The notes under the pieces: model-generated | Databases searched by the model: none | What the model saw: only the letters and a program-made list of their open reading frames with translations | What the model was told of the DNA's origin: nothing | NCBI GenBank assembly: GCA_902779085.1 | Contig: CACYZY010000003.1 | Coordinates: 124,001-188,000 of the forward strand | Reading direction: 5' to 3' | Length of the DNA: 64,000 nt | Source: an uncultured Bacteroidales bacterium | Lineage (GTDB): Bacteria; Bacteroidota; Bacteroidia; Bacteroidales; Bacteroidaceae | Made by a program: the position numbers and the translations under genes | Part shown: positions 18,481-26,235 of the stretch, piece after piece | Layout of the letters: each line of letters starts with the position of its first letter | Numbering within the stretch: the first letter of the stretch is position 1

Positions 18481-18930
18481 ATGTTAGCGTTAAACCTACC
18501 TACTTTCGAGGTGAAAATGAAAGAAGATGGCACAAAAAAAATGATTTTCGATGTAATTCGTCGAAAATATGTGGCATTGACACCAGAAGAATGGGTGCGC
18601 CAACATTTTGTGCATTACTTGATTGAGCAGTTGGGTTATCCTCAGGAATTACTAGCTAACGAAGTGGAAGTAACGCTGAATGGTACATCGAAGCGATGTG
18701 ATACAGTGTTATACGATCGTGAGCTCAAGGCACGTATGATTGTTGAGTACAAGGCTGCTGATATACCTATCACGCAAAAGATTTTCAACCAGATTATGCG
18801 ATATAATATGGTGCTTCGTGTTGATTATCTTGTTGTGAGCAATGGTATAAGCCATTATTGCTGCAAGATGGACTACACCAACAACAACTATGAGTTTCTA
18901 TCAGTAATTCCGAACTATAACGCCTTGTAG
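18481..18930 (+). CDS. Stand-alone type I restriction R-subunit N-terminal-like nuclease domain
   Basis: 149-aa protein matching the HSDR_N_2-type domain. The PD-(D/E)xK-like core is visible as C-D-T-V-L-Y-D, followed about ten residues later by V-E-Y-K-A, with upstream acidic residues. There is no helicase, methylase or specificity subunit nearby, so this is not a restriction system. Short proteins of this kind occur next to holA in other Bacteroidetes, to my knowledge. The role is unknown and may lie in DNA processing. Divergent from amn-holA, ending at a shared bidirectional terminator. Confidence 0.8.
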   Translation: MLALNLPTFEVKMKEDGTKKMIFDVIRRKYVALTPEEWVRQHFVHYLIEQLGYPQELLANEVEVTLNGTSKRCDTVLYDRELKARMIVEYKAADIPITQKIFNQIMRYNMVLRVDYLVVSNGISHYCCKMDYTNNNYEFLSVIPNYNAL

Positions 18931-19016
18931 TTTTGCGGATATATCAACGATGGTAATATTAACCTAAAATGATGCAACATTACATCATCCCAGTTATACA
19001 TTTATTTCGAAATTCA

Positions 19017-19053
19017 TTTTAAAAGGCTGCTCAAATAGAACAGCCTTTTAAAT
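19017..19053. terminator. Bidirectional terminator
   Basis: AAAAGGCTG (19021-19029) pairs with CAGCCTTTT (19041-19049) and A/T runs flank both sides. It lies between convergent genes. Confidence 0.85.
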
Positions 19054-19065
19054 ATAGCAGTAATA

Positions 19066-19899
19066 CTATGCTTCTTCGTTCTCCTTCGCTAAACGCCTTC
19101 TCCTACCTGTTCTCTCCTTTGGAGCATCCTTTGGAGTAACTACAACACCAGCCAACTCAGGATCTACCATGATACGGCCACAATACTCACAAACAATAAT
19201 CTTCTTGTGTGACTTGATGTCCAATTGACGCTGTGGAGGGATGTGATTGAAGCAACCACCACAAGCATCGCGCTGTACGTACACAATACCTAAACCATTG
19301 CGGGTATTCTTGCGGATGCGCTTGAATGACTGCAGCAAGCGAGGTTCAATCTTAGTTTCCAGTTCCTTAGATTTCTCACGCAGTTTTTCTTCTTCCTGCT
19401 TGGTTTCTGCAACGATCTCTTCCAATTCAGATTTTTTGTCAACCAGATCGTTGTTTCTTTCGTCAAGGTCCTTGATAGCTTGCGCCAAATCAATCTGTCT
19501 GGCCTCTAAAGCTTCGTTGGCTTCAACTGTCTTCTTCTCTGCCAATTCTACTTCAAGTTGCTGGTATTCAATTTCCTTGGTCAGCAAGTCAAATTGACGA
19601 TTATTGCTCACATTGTCAAGTTGTTCTTTATATTTTGCTATAGCAGTATTAGCTTTTTCAATATCTGCCTTACGGCTCACCAGTTCGCGACGCAGTTCAT
19701 TGATGTTGTTCTTGATGTTGTCGATACGGGTGTTTAAACCAACGATTTCGTCTTCCAAATCCTCTACTTCCAAAGGAAGTTCACCTCTTAGTGTTTTGAT
19801 CTCATCAATCTTCGACAGGGTTGTTTGCAACTGATACAGTGTCTTCAGTTTCTCTTCCACAGTATATTCCTGTGGATCTTTCTTAGTTTCTCTTGCCAT
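19066..19899 (-). CDS. Coiled-coil protein with C4 zinc ribbon
   Basis: 277 aa. Residues about 15-190 form a long heptad-rich coiled coil. The C-terminus has a zinc ribbon with two CxxC knuckles (C-G-G-C and C-E-Y-C) and a basic tail. This matches the DUF164/C4-type zinc-ribbon family (CdsZ/CT398-like), proposed to act in RNA-, secretion- or sigma-factor-related scaffolding. Its role in Bacteroidetes is unclear. It starts 5 bp after the Nif3-like gene, so the two are co-transcribed, as is common in this phylum. Confidence 0.88.
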   Translation of the reverse strand: MARETKKDPQEYTVEEKLKTLYQLQTTLSKIDEIKTLRGELPLEVEDLEDEIVGLNTRIDNIKNNINELRRELVSRKADIEKANTAIAKYKEQLDNVSNNRQFDLLTKEIEYQQLEVELAEKKTVEANEALEARQIDLAQAIKDLDERNNDLVDKKSELEEIVAETKQEEEKLREKSKELETKIEPRLLQSFKRIRKNTRNGLGIVYVQRDACGGCFNHIPPQRQLDIKSHKKIIVCEYCGRIMVDPELAGVVVTPKDAPKERTGRRRRLAKENEEA

Positions 19900-19904
19900 A
19901 ATGT

Positions 19905-20690
19905 TTACAAGTAATTAATTGGGTTTGTATTCACTTCGGTCATTCTTACAGGTACCTCAGGGAAACGCTCCCTTATAAGTTGTTGAAATATTTCTTTAGT
20001 ATATTGCTCACTTTCATAATGTCCTATTTCTGCCAATAAGATGTCTTTATCATAACCAAAATAGTCGTGATACTTGATTTCACCTGTAATAAAGACATCT
20101 GCTCCAACTTTGATAGCTTCTCCTATTAGAAAGGCTCCAGCTCCACCACACAGAGCGACTTTTTGTATCATATTGCCTTTCAAGGCTGAATGCCTTACAC
20201 ATTCCACCCGAAATATTTGTTTGATGAATTGCAGGAAAGAGACATCTTGCTTAGGCTTTGATAACAAGCCCACTACTCCTGCCCCTGCAGGCACATCGCC
20301 ATCCATCTTTGGTTCCAAGAAGGTAATATCCTGTAAACCTATCTTTTCTGCCATCTTGAAACTAACGCCATTGATAGCGTTGTCGAGGTTGGTGTGTGCG
20401 GAATAAACTACAATATCGTGCTTGATGGCTTTCATAATACATCGCTCGATGTAATTCGCACCTGTCAGTGATTTGACTCCACGGAAGATAAGTGGATGAT
20501 GCGATATAATCAAGTTATAGCCAAGTGCTATGGCTTCATCTACCACAGCTTCAGTGACATCAAGGCACAATAAAGCCCCTGTAACTTCCGCTTCTGTCAG
20601 TCCTACTTGCAAGCCTGCATTGTCATAGCTGTCTTGCAAAGGCAGAGGCGCGAATTGTCCAAGGGCGCACACAATATCCTTTATTTTCAT
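19905..20690 (-). CDS. Nif3-like dinuclear metal-centre protein (DUF34)
   Basis: 261 aa, full-length DUF34/NIF3 (YbgI-type) protein. Metal-site segments are clear: I-I-S-H-H-P-L, the V-Y-S-A-H-T-N-L-D motif and the late E-I-G-H-Y-E-S-E. Members form toroidal hexamers with a di-metal site. GTP cyclohydrolase 1 type 2 is a frequent automated name, but the reaction is unproven. First gene of a two-gene operon with the zinc-ribbon protein. Confidence 0.92.
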   Translation of the reverse strand: MKIKDIVCALGQFAPLPLQDSYDNAGLQVGLTEAEVTGALLCLDVTEAVVDEAIALGYNLIISHHPLIFRGVKSLTGANYIERCIMKAIKHDIVVYSAHTNLDNAINGVSFKMAEKIGLQDITFLEPKMDGDVPAGAGVVGLLSKPKQDVSFLQFIKQIFRVECVRHSALKGNMIQKVALCGGAGAFLIGEAIKVGADVFITGEIKYHDYFGYDKDILLAEIGHYESEQYTKEIFQQLIRERFPEVPVRMTEVNTNPINYL

Positions 20691-20700
20691 ATTTCGTTGG

Positions 20701-20732
20701 CAAAATTACACCTTTTATGTAAAATCACCAAA
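20701..20732 (-). promoter_or_regulatory. Bacteroides-type promoter for the Nif3-like gene
   Basis: Minus-strand TTTG (complement of 20729-20732) and TAATTTTG (complement of 20701-20708), 20-bp spacer, 10 bp before the ATG. Confidence 0.65.
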
Positions 20733-20769
20733 TATATCGCTAGTTTTTATCGAGTTAGTGGATGAAAGA

Positions 20770-20797
20770 AAAAGGCTGCAACAATCTGCAGCCTTAA
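20770..20797 (-). terminator. Terminator of proS
   Basis: GGCTGCA (20774-20780) pairs with TGCAGCC (20787-20793). On the minus strand a T-rich run follows. Confidence 0.8.
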
Positions 20798-20820
20798 ATA
20801 TAAATATGTAGACAAAGAAA

Positions 20821-22311
20821 TTAGTATGCTCTGGCGAAGAGAACGCGACATTTAGAAGGTTTGCCCGTCACCATGCATTTGCCTGGCTCCTTATCACCCT
20901 CTACGTAAGTATCAAATGGCACACAACGGATGGTAGCCTTGGTCTCCTCCTTGATCTGAGCTTCTGTCTCTGGAGTGCCATCCCAATGCGCCATAATGAA
21001 TCCACCTTCTTCGATCTTCTGCTTAAACTCATCATAAGTATCAACGCTTGTGATACGTGCATTGCGATATGCCAATGCCTTCTGATAAACATTCTGCTGA
21101 ATCTCATCAAGCAAATGCTGAACATACTCCTCAATACCATCACAACTACGAGTTTCTTTTTCCAAAGTATCACGACGCATTACCTCGATGGTATTATTTT
21201 CTAGGTCACGACCACCCATTACCAAACGAACAGGTACCCCCTTCACCTCATAGTCAGCAAATTTGAAACCAGGACGTTTATTGTCTGCATTGTCATACTT
21301 CACACTGATTCCCATACCACGTAACTTGCCTACTATACCTTCCACCTTAGCATCAATCAGCTTGAGTTGGTCGTCACCTTTATAGATAGGTACAATAACC
21401 ACCTGAATAGGAGCCAATTTTGGAGGCAGTACCAAGCCGTTGTCATCGCTATGAGTCATAATCAAAGCCCCCATAAGACGAGTAGAAACACCCCATGAAG
21501 TAGCCCACACATACTGCAACTGGTTGTTTTGGTCAATAAACTGCACATCGAAACTCTTAGCGAAGTTCTGACCTAAGAAGTGAGAGGTGCCACTTTGCAA
21601 AGCTTTGCCATCCTGCATCATAGCCTCGATGGTATAGGTATCTTTAGCTCCAGCGAAACGCTCAGTTTCACTCTTCACGCCCTTGATAACAGGCACTGCC
21701 ATATAGTTCTCAGCAAAGTCTGCATATACGCCCAACATACGTTGTGCTTCAGCCACAGCCTCGGCCTCAGTGGCATGTGCTGTATGACCTTCCTGCCATA
21801 AGAACTCAGCCGTACGTAGAAACAAGCGAGTACGCATCTCCCAACGCATCACGTTTGCCCATTGGTTGCACAGAATTGGCAAGTCGCGATAGCTCTTGAT
21901 CCAATTCTTATAGGTATTCCAAATGATAGTTTCAGAGGTTGGGCGAACAATTAGTTCTTCTTCCAACTTTGCATCTGGATCTACCTCTATCCCACCACCT
22001 TCTGCTTCTCGCAGACGATAGTGTGTCACCACAGCGCACTCCTTAGCGAAACCTTTCACATGCTCTGCCTCACGGCCAAAAAATGATTTGGGAATGAGTA
22101 AAGGGAAATATGCGTTTTGATGACCTGTTTCTTTGAACATACGATCTAGTTCATGCTGCATCTTTTCCCATATTGCATAGCCATAAGGTTTAATAACCAT
22201 ACAGCCACGTACTGCCGACTGTTCTGCCAAATCGGCTTTCACTACCAGCTCATTATACCACTGCGAATAGTTTTCGCTACGCTTAGTGAGGTTCTTTAAT
22301 TCTACTGCCAT
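20821..22311 (-). CDS. proS: Prolyl-tRNA synthetase (archaeal/eukaryote-type)
   Basis: Class II aminoacyl-tRNA synthetase that charges tRNA-Pro. I place the start at 22311 (496 aa), beginning M-A-V-E-L. The longer reading frame extends into the promoter. The length, the absence of the editing insertion, and the C-terminal Cys-containing zinc-like tail identify the archaeal-type ProRS usual in Bacteroidetes. Class II motifs are seen around P-T-S-E-T, the W-Q-E-G-H-T segment and G-x-S-T-R-L-M-G-A near the end of the catalytic core. Own promoter and terminator. Confidence 0.96.
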   Translation of the reverse strand: MAVELKNLTKRSENYSQWYNELVVKADLAEQSAVRGCMVIKPYGYAIWEKMQHELDRMFKETGHQNAYFPLLIPKSFFGREAEHVKGFAKECAVVTHYRLREAEGGGIEVDPDAKLEEELIVRPTSETIIWNTYKNWIKSYRDLPILCNQWANVMRWEMRTRLFLRTAEFLWQEGHTAHATEAEAVAEAQRMLGVYADFAENYMAVPVIKGVKSETERFAGAKDTYTIEAMMQDGKALQSGTSHFLGQNFAKSFDVQFIDQNNQLQYVWATSWGVSTRLMGALIMTHSDDNGLVLPPKLAPIQVVIVPIYKGDDQLKLIDAKVEGIVGKLRGMGISVKYDNADNKRPGFKFADYEVKGVPVRLVMGGRDLENNTIEVMRRDTLEKETRSCDGIEEYVQHLLDEIQQNVYQKALAYRNARITSVDTYDEFKQKIEEGGFIMAHWDGTPETEAQIKEETKATIRCVPFDTYVEGDKEPGKCMVTGKPSKCRVLFARAY

Positions 22312-22343
22312 ATTTAAAACTTTAATTTTACATTTTGAGGGTG

Positions 22344-22375
22344 CAAAGATACTCCAATCAAAGGAAATAAGCAAA
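22344..22375 (-). promoter_or_regulatory. Bacteroides-type promoter for proS
   Basis: Minus-strand TTTG (complement of 22372-22375) and TATCTTTG (complement of 22344-22351) with a 20-bp spacer. It separates proS from the upstream glycosidase. Confidence 0.75.
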
Positions 22376-22383
22376 AAAAGGAA

Positions 22384-24015
22384 TTACATTTTCTTCAAAG
22401 TGAAGCAATCGATGTCAGGTGCCCAAAAGATGGTGTTATTCATAGCCACCTTATTAAAACCAGGCTGCAAGGTTACTTTTACCTTAATGCCCTCAATGTC
22501 ATCACTGTGTAAATTGTTGACAACAGCCTGCTCGGCATCGTTTATCAATACGTGCAGGTCACGAGTTTTCTCGTTCCTCTTATACTTGCTGTTGCAATAG
22601 ACAGTCATCTCGTAATCACCACCCTGCTCGCTATACACATTATTCCAAACTATATCGTTGCCTGGCTGTCCACCTATATTAGTGACCATCATACCACCTG
22701 AAGCTGTAGGCTCTGGCAGGAAATTGATCATCTGACGACGAGTACCAATCTCATTGTAAAAAGGCAGGTAAGCCCACTCTGCCTCATAGATGTCTGCTTC
22801 AATGCGCTGACCTTCGATTCTGGCCACCAGTACCCCATGAGGCTCAACGGTGTAGGTAAAATTATCTTTGAATGAGCCTAAATCTTTTTGATGTACCAAG
22901 TCACGAACCTTAACTTCTCCTGCTAACTCCATAGTTTTCCAATCGACGTTGAATTCAAATGGCTGTTCTGTGGGGTTGTAAAGGGCCATCGCACGTTTAT
23001 TGCCATGAAGAGTCTCAATATCCTTTACAAAAGCATAGCTATCGCCAAAACGCTGAGCCACATAGGCCTGCAAGCCTAACTTATCCTGATTGATGGCTAT
23101 TAGTTCTTTGTTTTTCAGCAAGTTCAATGAAGATTCACGTATGTTGGTCATATCACAACCAATGAGCAGCGGTGAGCTCATGATGCACCAGATGCCGAAG
23201 TGTACCTCTTCTTCTGAAGGGGTGAGACTACGACCAATCTCCAGCATATCCATATCATTGTAATGACCGTCGTGTGCAAACGCTGACAAATAGAGGCTCT
23301 CGCCTATGATGCTCTTTACAAAGCTCCAACCATCTTGGATATCACCGCTCATGCGCCATGAGCGTGCCAACTCAGCAGCCCAAGCACCTGGGTAAGCCCA
23401 ACGACAGATGTTAATACTCACATCATCACGACCTGTTTTGTGAATGGCATCGACAATCTCAGCATAACGCTGATGTTCATCCAAACCAAGTTCACTGCCA
23501 CCACAATAATCAATCTTGATGAAATCAAACCCCCACTCTTTTAAATACAAATCCATGTCTTGCTGCTCATGACCATAAAGGCCTGAGCCAATACCACGCT
23601 CGTCATTGTCGCCCATTGAGCCACAAGTATTAGTACCTGCATCAGAATAGATACCTGCTTTAAGTCCTAATGAATGGATATGGTCAGCAACTGGCTTCAT
23701 GCCATTAGGAAAACGATCTGGATGAGCATGCATCAATCCTGTTTCATCACGCCAACCAAAGAAACCATCGTCAGTATTGATGTAGAGATAGCCCACATCT
23801 TTCAGTCCCTGACTCACCATTGCATCTGCCTGACGCTTAATCAGTTCTTCATTGATATTTACATGATAGGTATTCCAAGAACTCCATCCCATCAAAGGAG
23901 GAAGGAAGACTGCCTTATCTTGTTCATCTACTTGAACGCTTGTTTTTTCTGCATTTCCGCTATCGCAGGAAACAAGGGCTCCAGCAAGCAAAGCCAAGAG
24001 TATCAGTTTTTTCAT
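22384..24015 (-). CDS. GH27 alpha-galactosidase-like lipoprotein
   Basis: 543 aa. Lipoprotein signal with the Cys at residue 17 (A-L-V-S-C). The GH27 (clan GH-D) barrel has M-G-W-S-S-W-N at the start, nucleophile Asp169 in I-K-I-D-Y-C and acid/base Asp225 in R-M-S-G-D-I. A C-terminal extension of about 150 residues beyond the usual beta domain looks like an added beta module (possibly NPCBM or CBM-like). Expected to cleave terminal alpha-galactose at the envelope. It follows a GNAT gene by 20 bp. No SusC/SusD pair is near, so it is not in a classic polysaccharide locus. Confidence 0.9.
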   Translation of the reverse strand: MKKLILLALLAGALVSCDSGNAEKTSVQVDEQDKAVFLPPLMGWSSWNTYHVNINEELIKRQADAMVSQGLKDVGYLYINTDDGFFGWRDETGLMHAHPDRFPNGMKPVADHIHSLGLKAGIYSDAGTNTCGSMGDNDERGIGSGLYGHEQQDMDLYLKEWGFDFIKIDYCGGSELGLDEHQRYAEIVDAIHKTGRDDVSINICRWAYPGAWAAELARSWRMSGDIQDGWSFVKSIIGESLYLSAFAHDGHYNDMDMLEIGRSLTPSEEEVHFGIWCIMSSPLLIGCDMTNIRESSLNLLKNKELIAINQDKLGLQAYVAQRFGDSYAFVKDIETLHGNKRAMALYNPTEQPFEFNVDWKTMELAGEVKVRDLVHQKDLGSFKDNFTYTVEPHGVLVARIEGQRIEADIYEAEWAYLPFYNEIGTRRQMINFLPEPTASGGMMVTNIGGQPGNDIVWNNVYSEQGGDYEMTVYCNSKYKRNEKTRDLHVLINDAEQAVVNNLHSDDIEGIKVKVTLQPGFNKVAMNNTIFWAPDIDCFTLKKM

Positions 24016-24035
24016 TTTGCTTTATTTAATTAAGG

Positions 24036-24536
24036 TTAAATGTTTATAGCCATAATATAGTCATTCATATAGAAACCGTTTCCTATAGGAAAATCTCCTT
24101 GACGGTCCTTGTGCATGCCCATGTGCTCATAAAAAGCTACTGCTTTATTGTTGCGATTTACGTTCAGTTCTACCACACAAGGTTCTGGATGAATCTTCTT
24201 TATATACTTTAGTGCTTCCAGGAACATGAACTTGCCAACCTTCAAACCTTGATACTGAGGCAGAACATAAATTTTCTGTAAGTGCCAAAGGTGATCGCCT
24301 TGTGGTTGCACGCTAATATAACCTATGTAGTTGCCTTCATCATCTAAAGTCAAGAAGTAGATGTGACCCTCCTCTAACATTTGCTTCTGCAGGTTAGGAA
24401 TACTGTACATCCAATCCATCATGAAGTCACATTGTTCTGGTGTGATAATGTCTTTGTAGGTCAAGGGAAAAACCTGTTCGGCTAACTCGTGAATGAGTTG
24501 GCAATCATCGATATTTGCTTTACGGATTCTCAACAT
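24036..24536 (-). CDS. GNAT-family N-acetyltransferase
   Basis: 166 aa GNAT protein. Motif A is around Q-Y-Q-G-L-K-V-G-K-F-M and the late segment N-x-x-A-V-A-F-Y-E-H-M-G-M is typical. It resembles the PaiA/spermidine-acetyltransferase-like group, but the substrate cannot be assigned. It sits directly upstream of the GH27 gene and likely shares its transcript. Confidence 0.88.
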   Translation of the reverse strand: MLRIRKANIDDCQLIHELAEQVFPLTYKDIITPEQCDFMMDWMYSIPNLQKQMLEEGHIYFLTLDDEGNYIGYISVQPQGDHLWHLQKIYVLPQYQGLKVGKFMFLEALKYIKKIHPEPCVVELNVNRNNKAVAFYEHMGMHKDRQGDFPIGNGFYMNDYIMAINI

Positions 24537-24551
24537 TATCTATAAAATGAT

Positions 24552-24577
24552 GAGACGGGGCTTTGACACCCCGTCTC
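24552..24577 (-). terminator. Hairpin terminator after the POT transporter
   Basis: Perfect 9-bp GC-rich stem GAGACGGGG (24552-24560) with CCCCGTCTC (24569-24577). The T-run is modest on both strands. Confidence 0.7.
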
Positions 24578-24595
24578 TTTACAAATCACTCAAAA

Positions 24596-26149
24596 TTATC
24601 TTGCAACTTTTTCGAGTCGTTTCATCATGGCGAACATAAACAGGGCTGCGATGAGACAAAGAGCAATGAATACACTCCAAACAGCCCACAAAGGCAGAGG
24701 CCCCCACAACAAACCACCTACCATCACTAATTGGTTGCCTATAGCAGTAGCTACAAACCAGCCACCCATCATCATACCTTTATATTTAGGAGGAGCCACT
24801 TTAGATACGAATGAAATACCCATTGGACTTAAAAGTAATTCACCAAATGTAAGAATCAAATATGTAACAATCAGCAAATTAGGCGTCATATCTGCCACAT
24901 GTTTAGCCACCATGATACCATCTGCGCCCAGTTCTGTCTGTGGTTTAGGTAAACCAACGCAGAAAACAGCCATAAAACAGTAAGCCAAAGCAGCAACAAT
25001 CATACCATATGCAATTTTACGAGGTGCACTAGGTGATTTACCCTTCTTGCCAAGATAAGCAAATAGAGCCATACTAAATGGAGTTAGTGCCACCACATAG
25101 AACGGATTGAAATGCTGGAAGATAGGAGCACTTACAGCAACTTCTCCTTCAAGATTAGTGTATTTGTAAAACAATACCAACAAGGCCAAAATAATAACAC
25201 CAAATGCAATGGTTCTGCTTTTAGCAGTCTTGGCCTCATATATTGAAAAACCAGCATAGACAATTAAAATAATCATCACCAGATTTATCACATCGAAAGC
25301 CATGCTCTCCAAACCAGATGAGCTTTGAGCAGTAAACTCATTCGCAAAATAAGTCAGTGACAAACCATTTTGGTGGAATGCCATCCAGAAGAACACAATC
25401 ACAGCAAAAACTAGACAAAGCGCTACAATGCGTTCTTTTGTTTCCTTTGCACTAAGTTCTGGAACATTTTGCTGAGCTGCAGTATTGGTATTTTTCTTAC
25501 CCTCAACATGACGGAAGGTGAAGCGGAATACATAATAAATCAGTATAGATACAATAAGAGAAGCACAAGCTACGGCAAAAGAAAAATGATAAGCATCGTT
25601 TCCACTGTAACCTAATGAATTTTCCGCCCAGTCTTTAATACCTACAGCCGCAGTTGGTGCAAACAAAGCACCAATATTGATAGCCATGTAGAACAAAGAG
25701 AAGCCATCATCGCGTTTAGAAGAATAAGCAGGATCATCGTATAGATTACCCACCATCACTTGCAAGTTCCCCTTAAACAAACCTGTACCGAAGCCTATAA
25801 GCAACAAAGCCACAATCATGGCACCCATAGCTACCATATCAGTCTGGCCTGTAGCTGTAACGCCACCCAACGGAATTGACAACAGCAAGTAACCCAGGAA
25901 CATAACGATAATGCCAGTAGTTACCATCTTACCGAAACCGAACTTATCGGCAAGCATACCACCAATCAACGGGAAGAAATAAACGAACATTAAGAATGAG
26001 CTGTAGATGGTTCCTGCAACTCCTGCACTCAGACCGAAGTTAGCTCTCAAAAAAAGTGCGAAAACAGCTATCATAGTGTAGTAGCCGAAACGCTCACCAG
26101 TATTGGCCAAGGCTAACGCCCACAGGCCTTTCGGTTGTCCTTCAAACAT
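24596..26149 (-). CDS. POT-family proton-dependent oligopeptide transporter
   Basis: 517-aa MFS transporter with about 12-14 hydrophobic helices. The N-terminal N-T-G-E-R-F-G-Y-Y matches the POT/PTR E-x-x-E-R-F-x-Y-Y signature that couples proton and peptide binding. Expected to import di- and tripeptides across the inner membrane. A likely minus-strand -7 element, TATCTTTG, is the complement of 26194-26201. Its -33 is unclear. Confidence 0.9.
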   Translation of the reverse strand: MFEGQPKGLWALALANTGERFGYYTMIAVFALFLRANFGLSAGVAGTIYSSFLMFVYFFPLIGGMLADKFGFGKMVTTGIIVMFLGYLLLSIPLGGVTATGQTDMVAMGAMIVALLLIGFGTGLFKGNLQVMVGNLYDDPAYSSKRDDGFSLFYMAINIGALFAPTAAVGIKDWAENSLGYSGNDAYHFSFAVACASLIVSILIYYVFRFTFRHVEGKKNTNTAAQQNVPELSAKETKERIVALCLVFAVIVFFWMAFHQNGLSLTYFANEFTAQSSSGLESMAFDVINLVMIILIVYAGFSIYEAKTAKSRTIAFGVIILALLVLFYKYTNLEGEVAVSAPIFQHFNPFYVVALTPFSMALFAYLGKKGKSPSAPRKIAYGMIVAALAYCFMAVFCVGLPKPQTELGADGIMVAKHVADMTPNLLIVTYLILTFGELLLSPMGISFVSKVAPPKYKGMMMGGWFVATAIGNQLVMVGGLLWGPLPLWAVWSVFIALCLIAALFMFAMMKRLEKVAR

Positions 26150-26235
26150 AGATATAAGTGTTATTTAGTTATTATTATATGATTCTATGACTACAAAGAT
26201 ATAATATCTTGCCAACAATCTGTAATTTTCAAGTG

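Noticed and set aside
18481-18930. Restriction-modification system
   Set aside because: No helicase, methyltransferase or specificity gene is nearby, and the protein is a lone domain.
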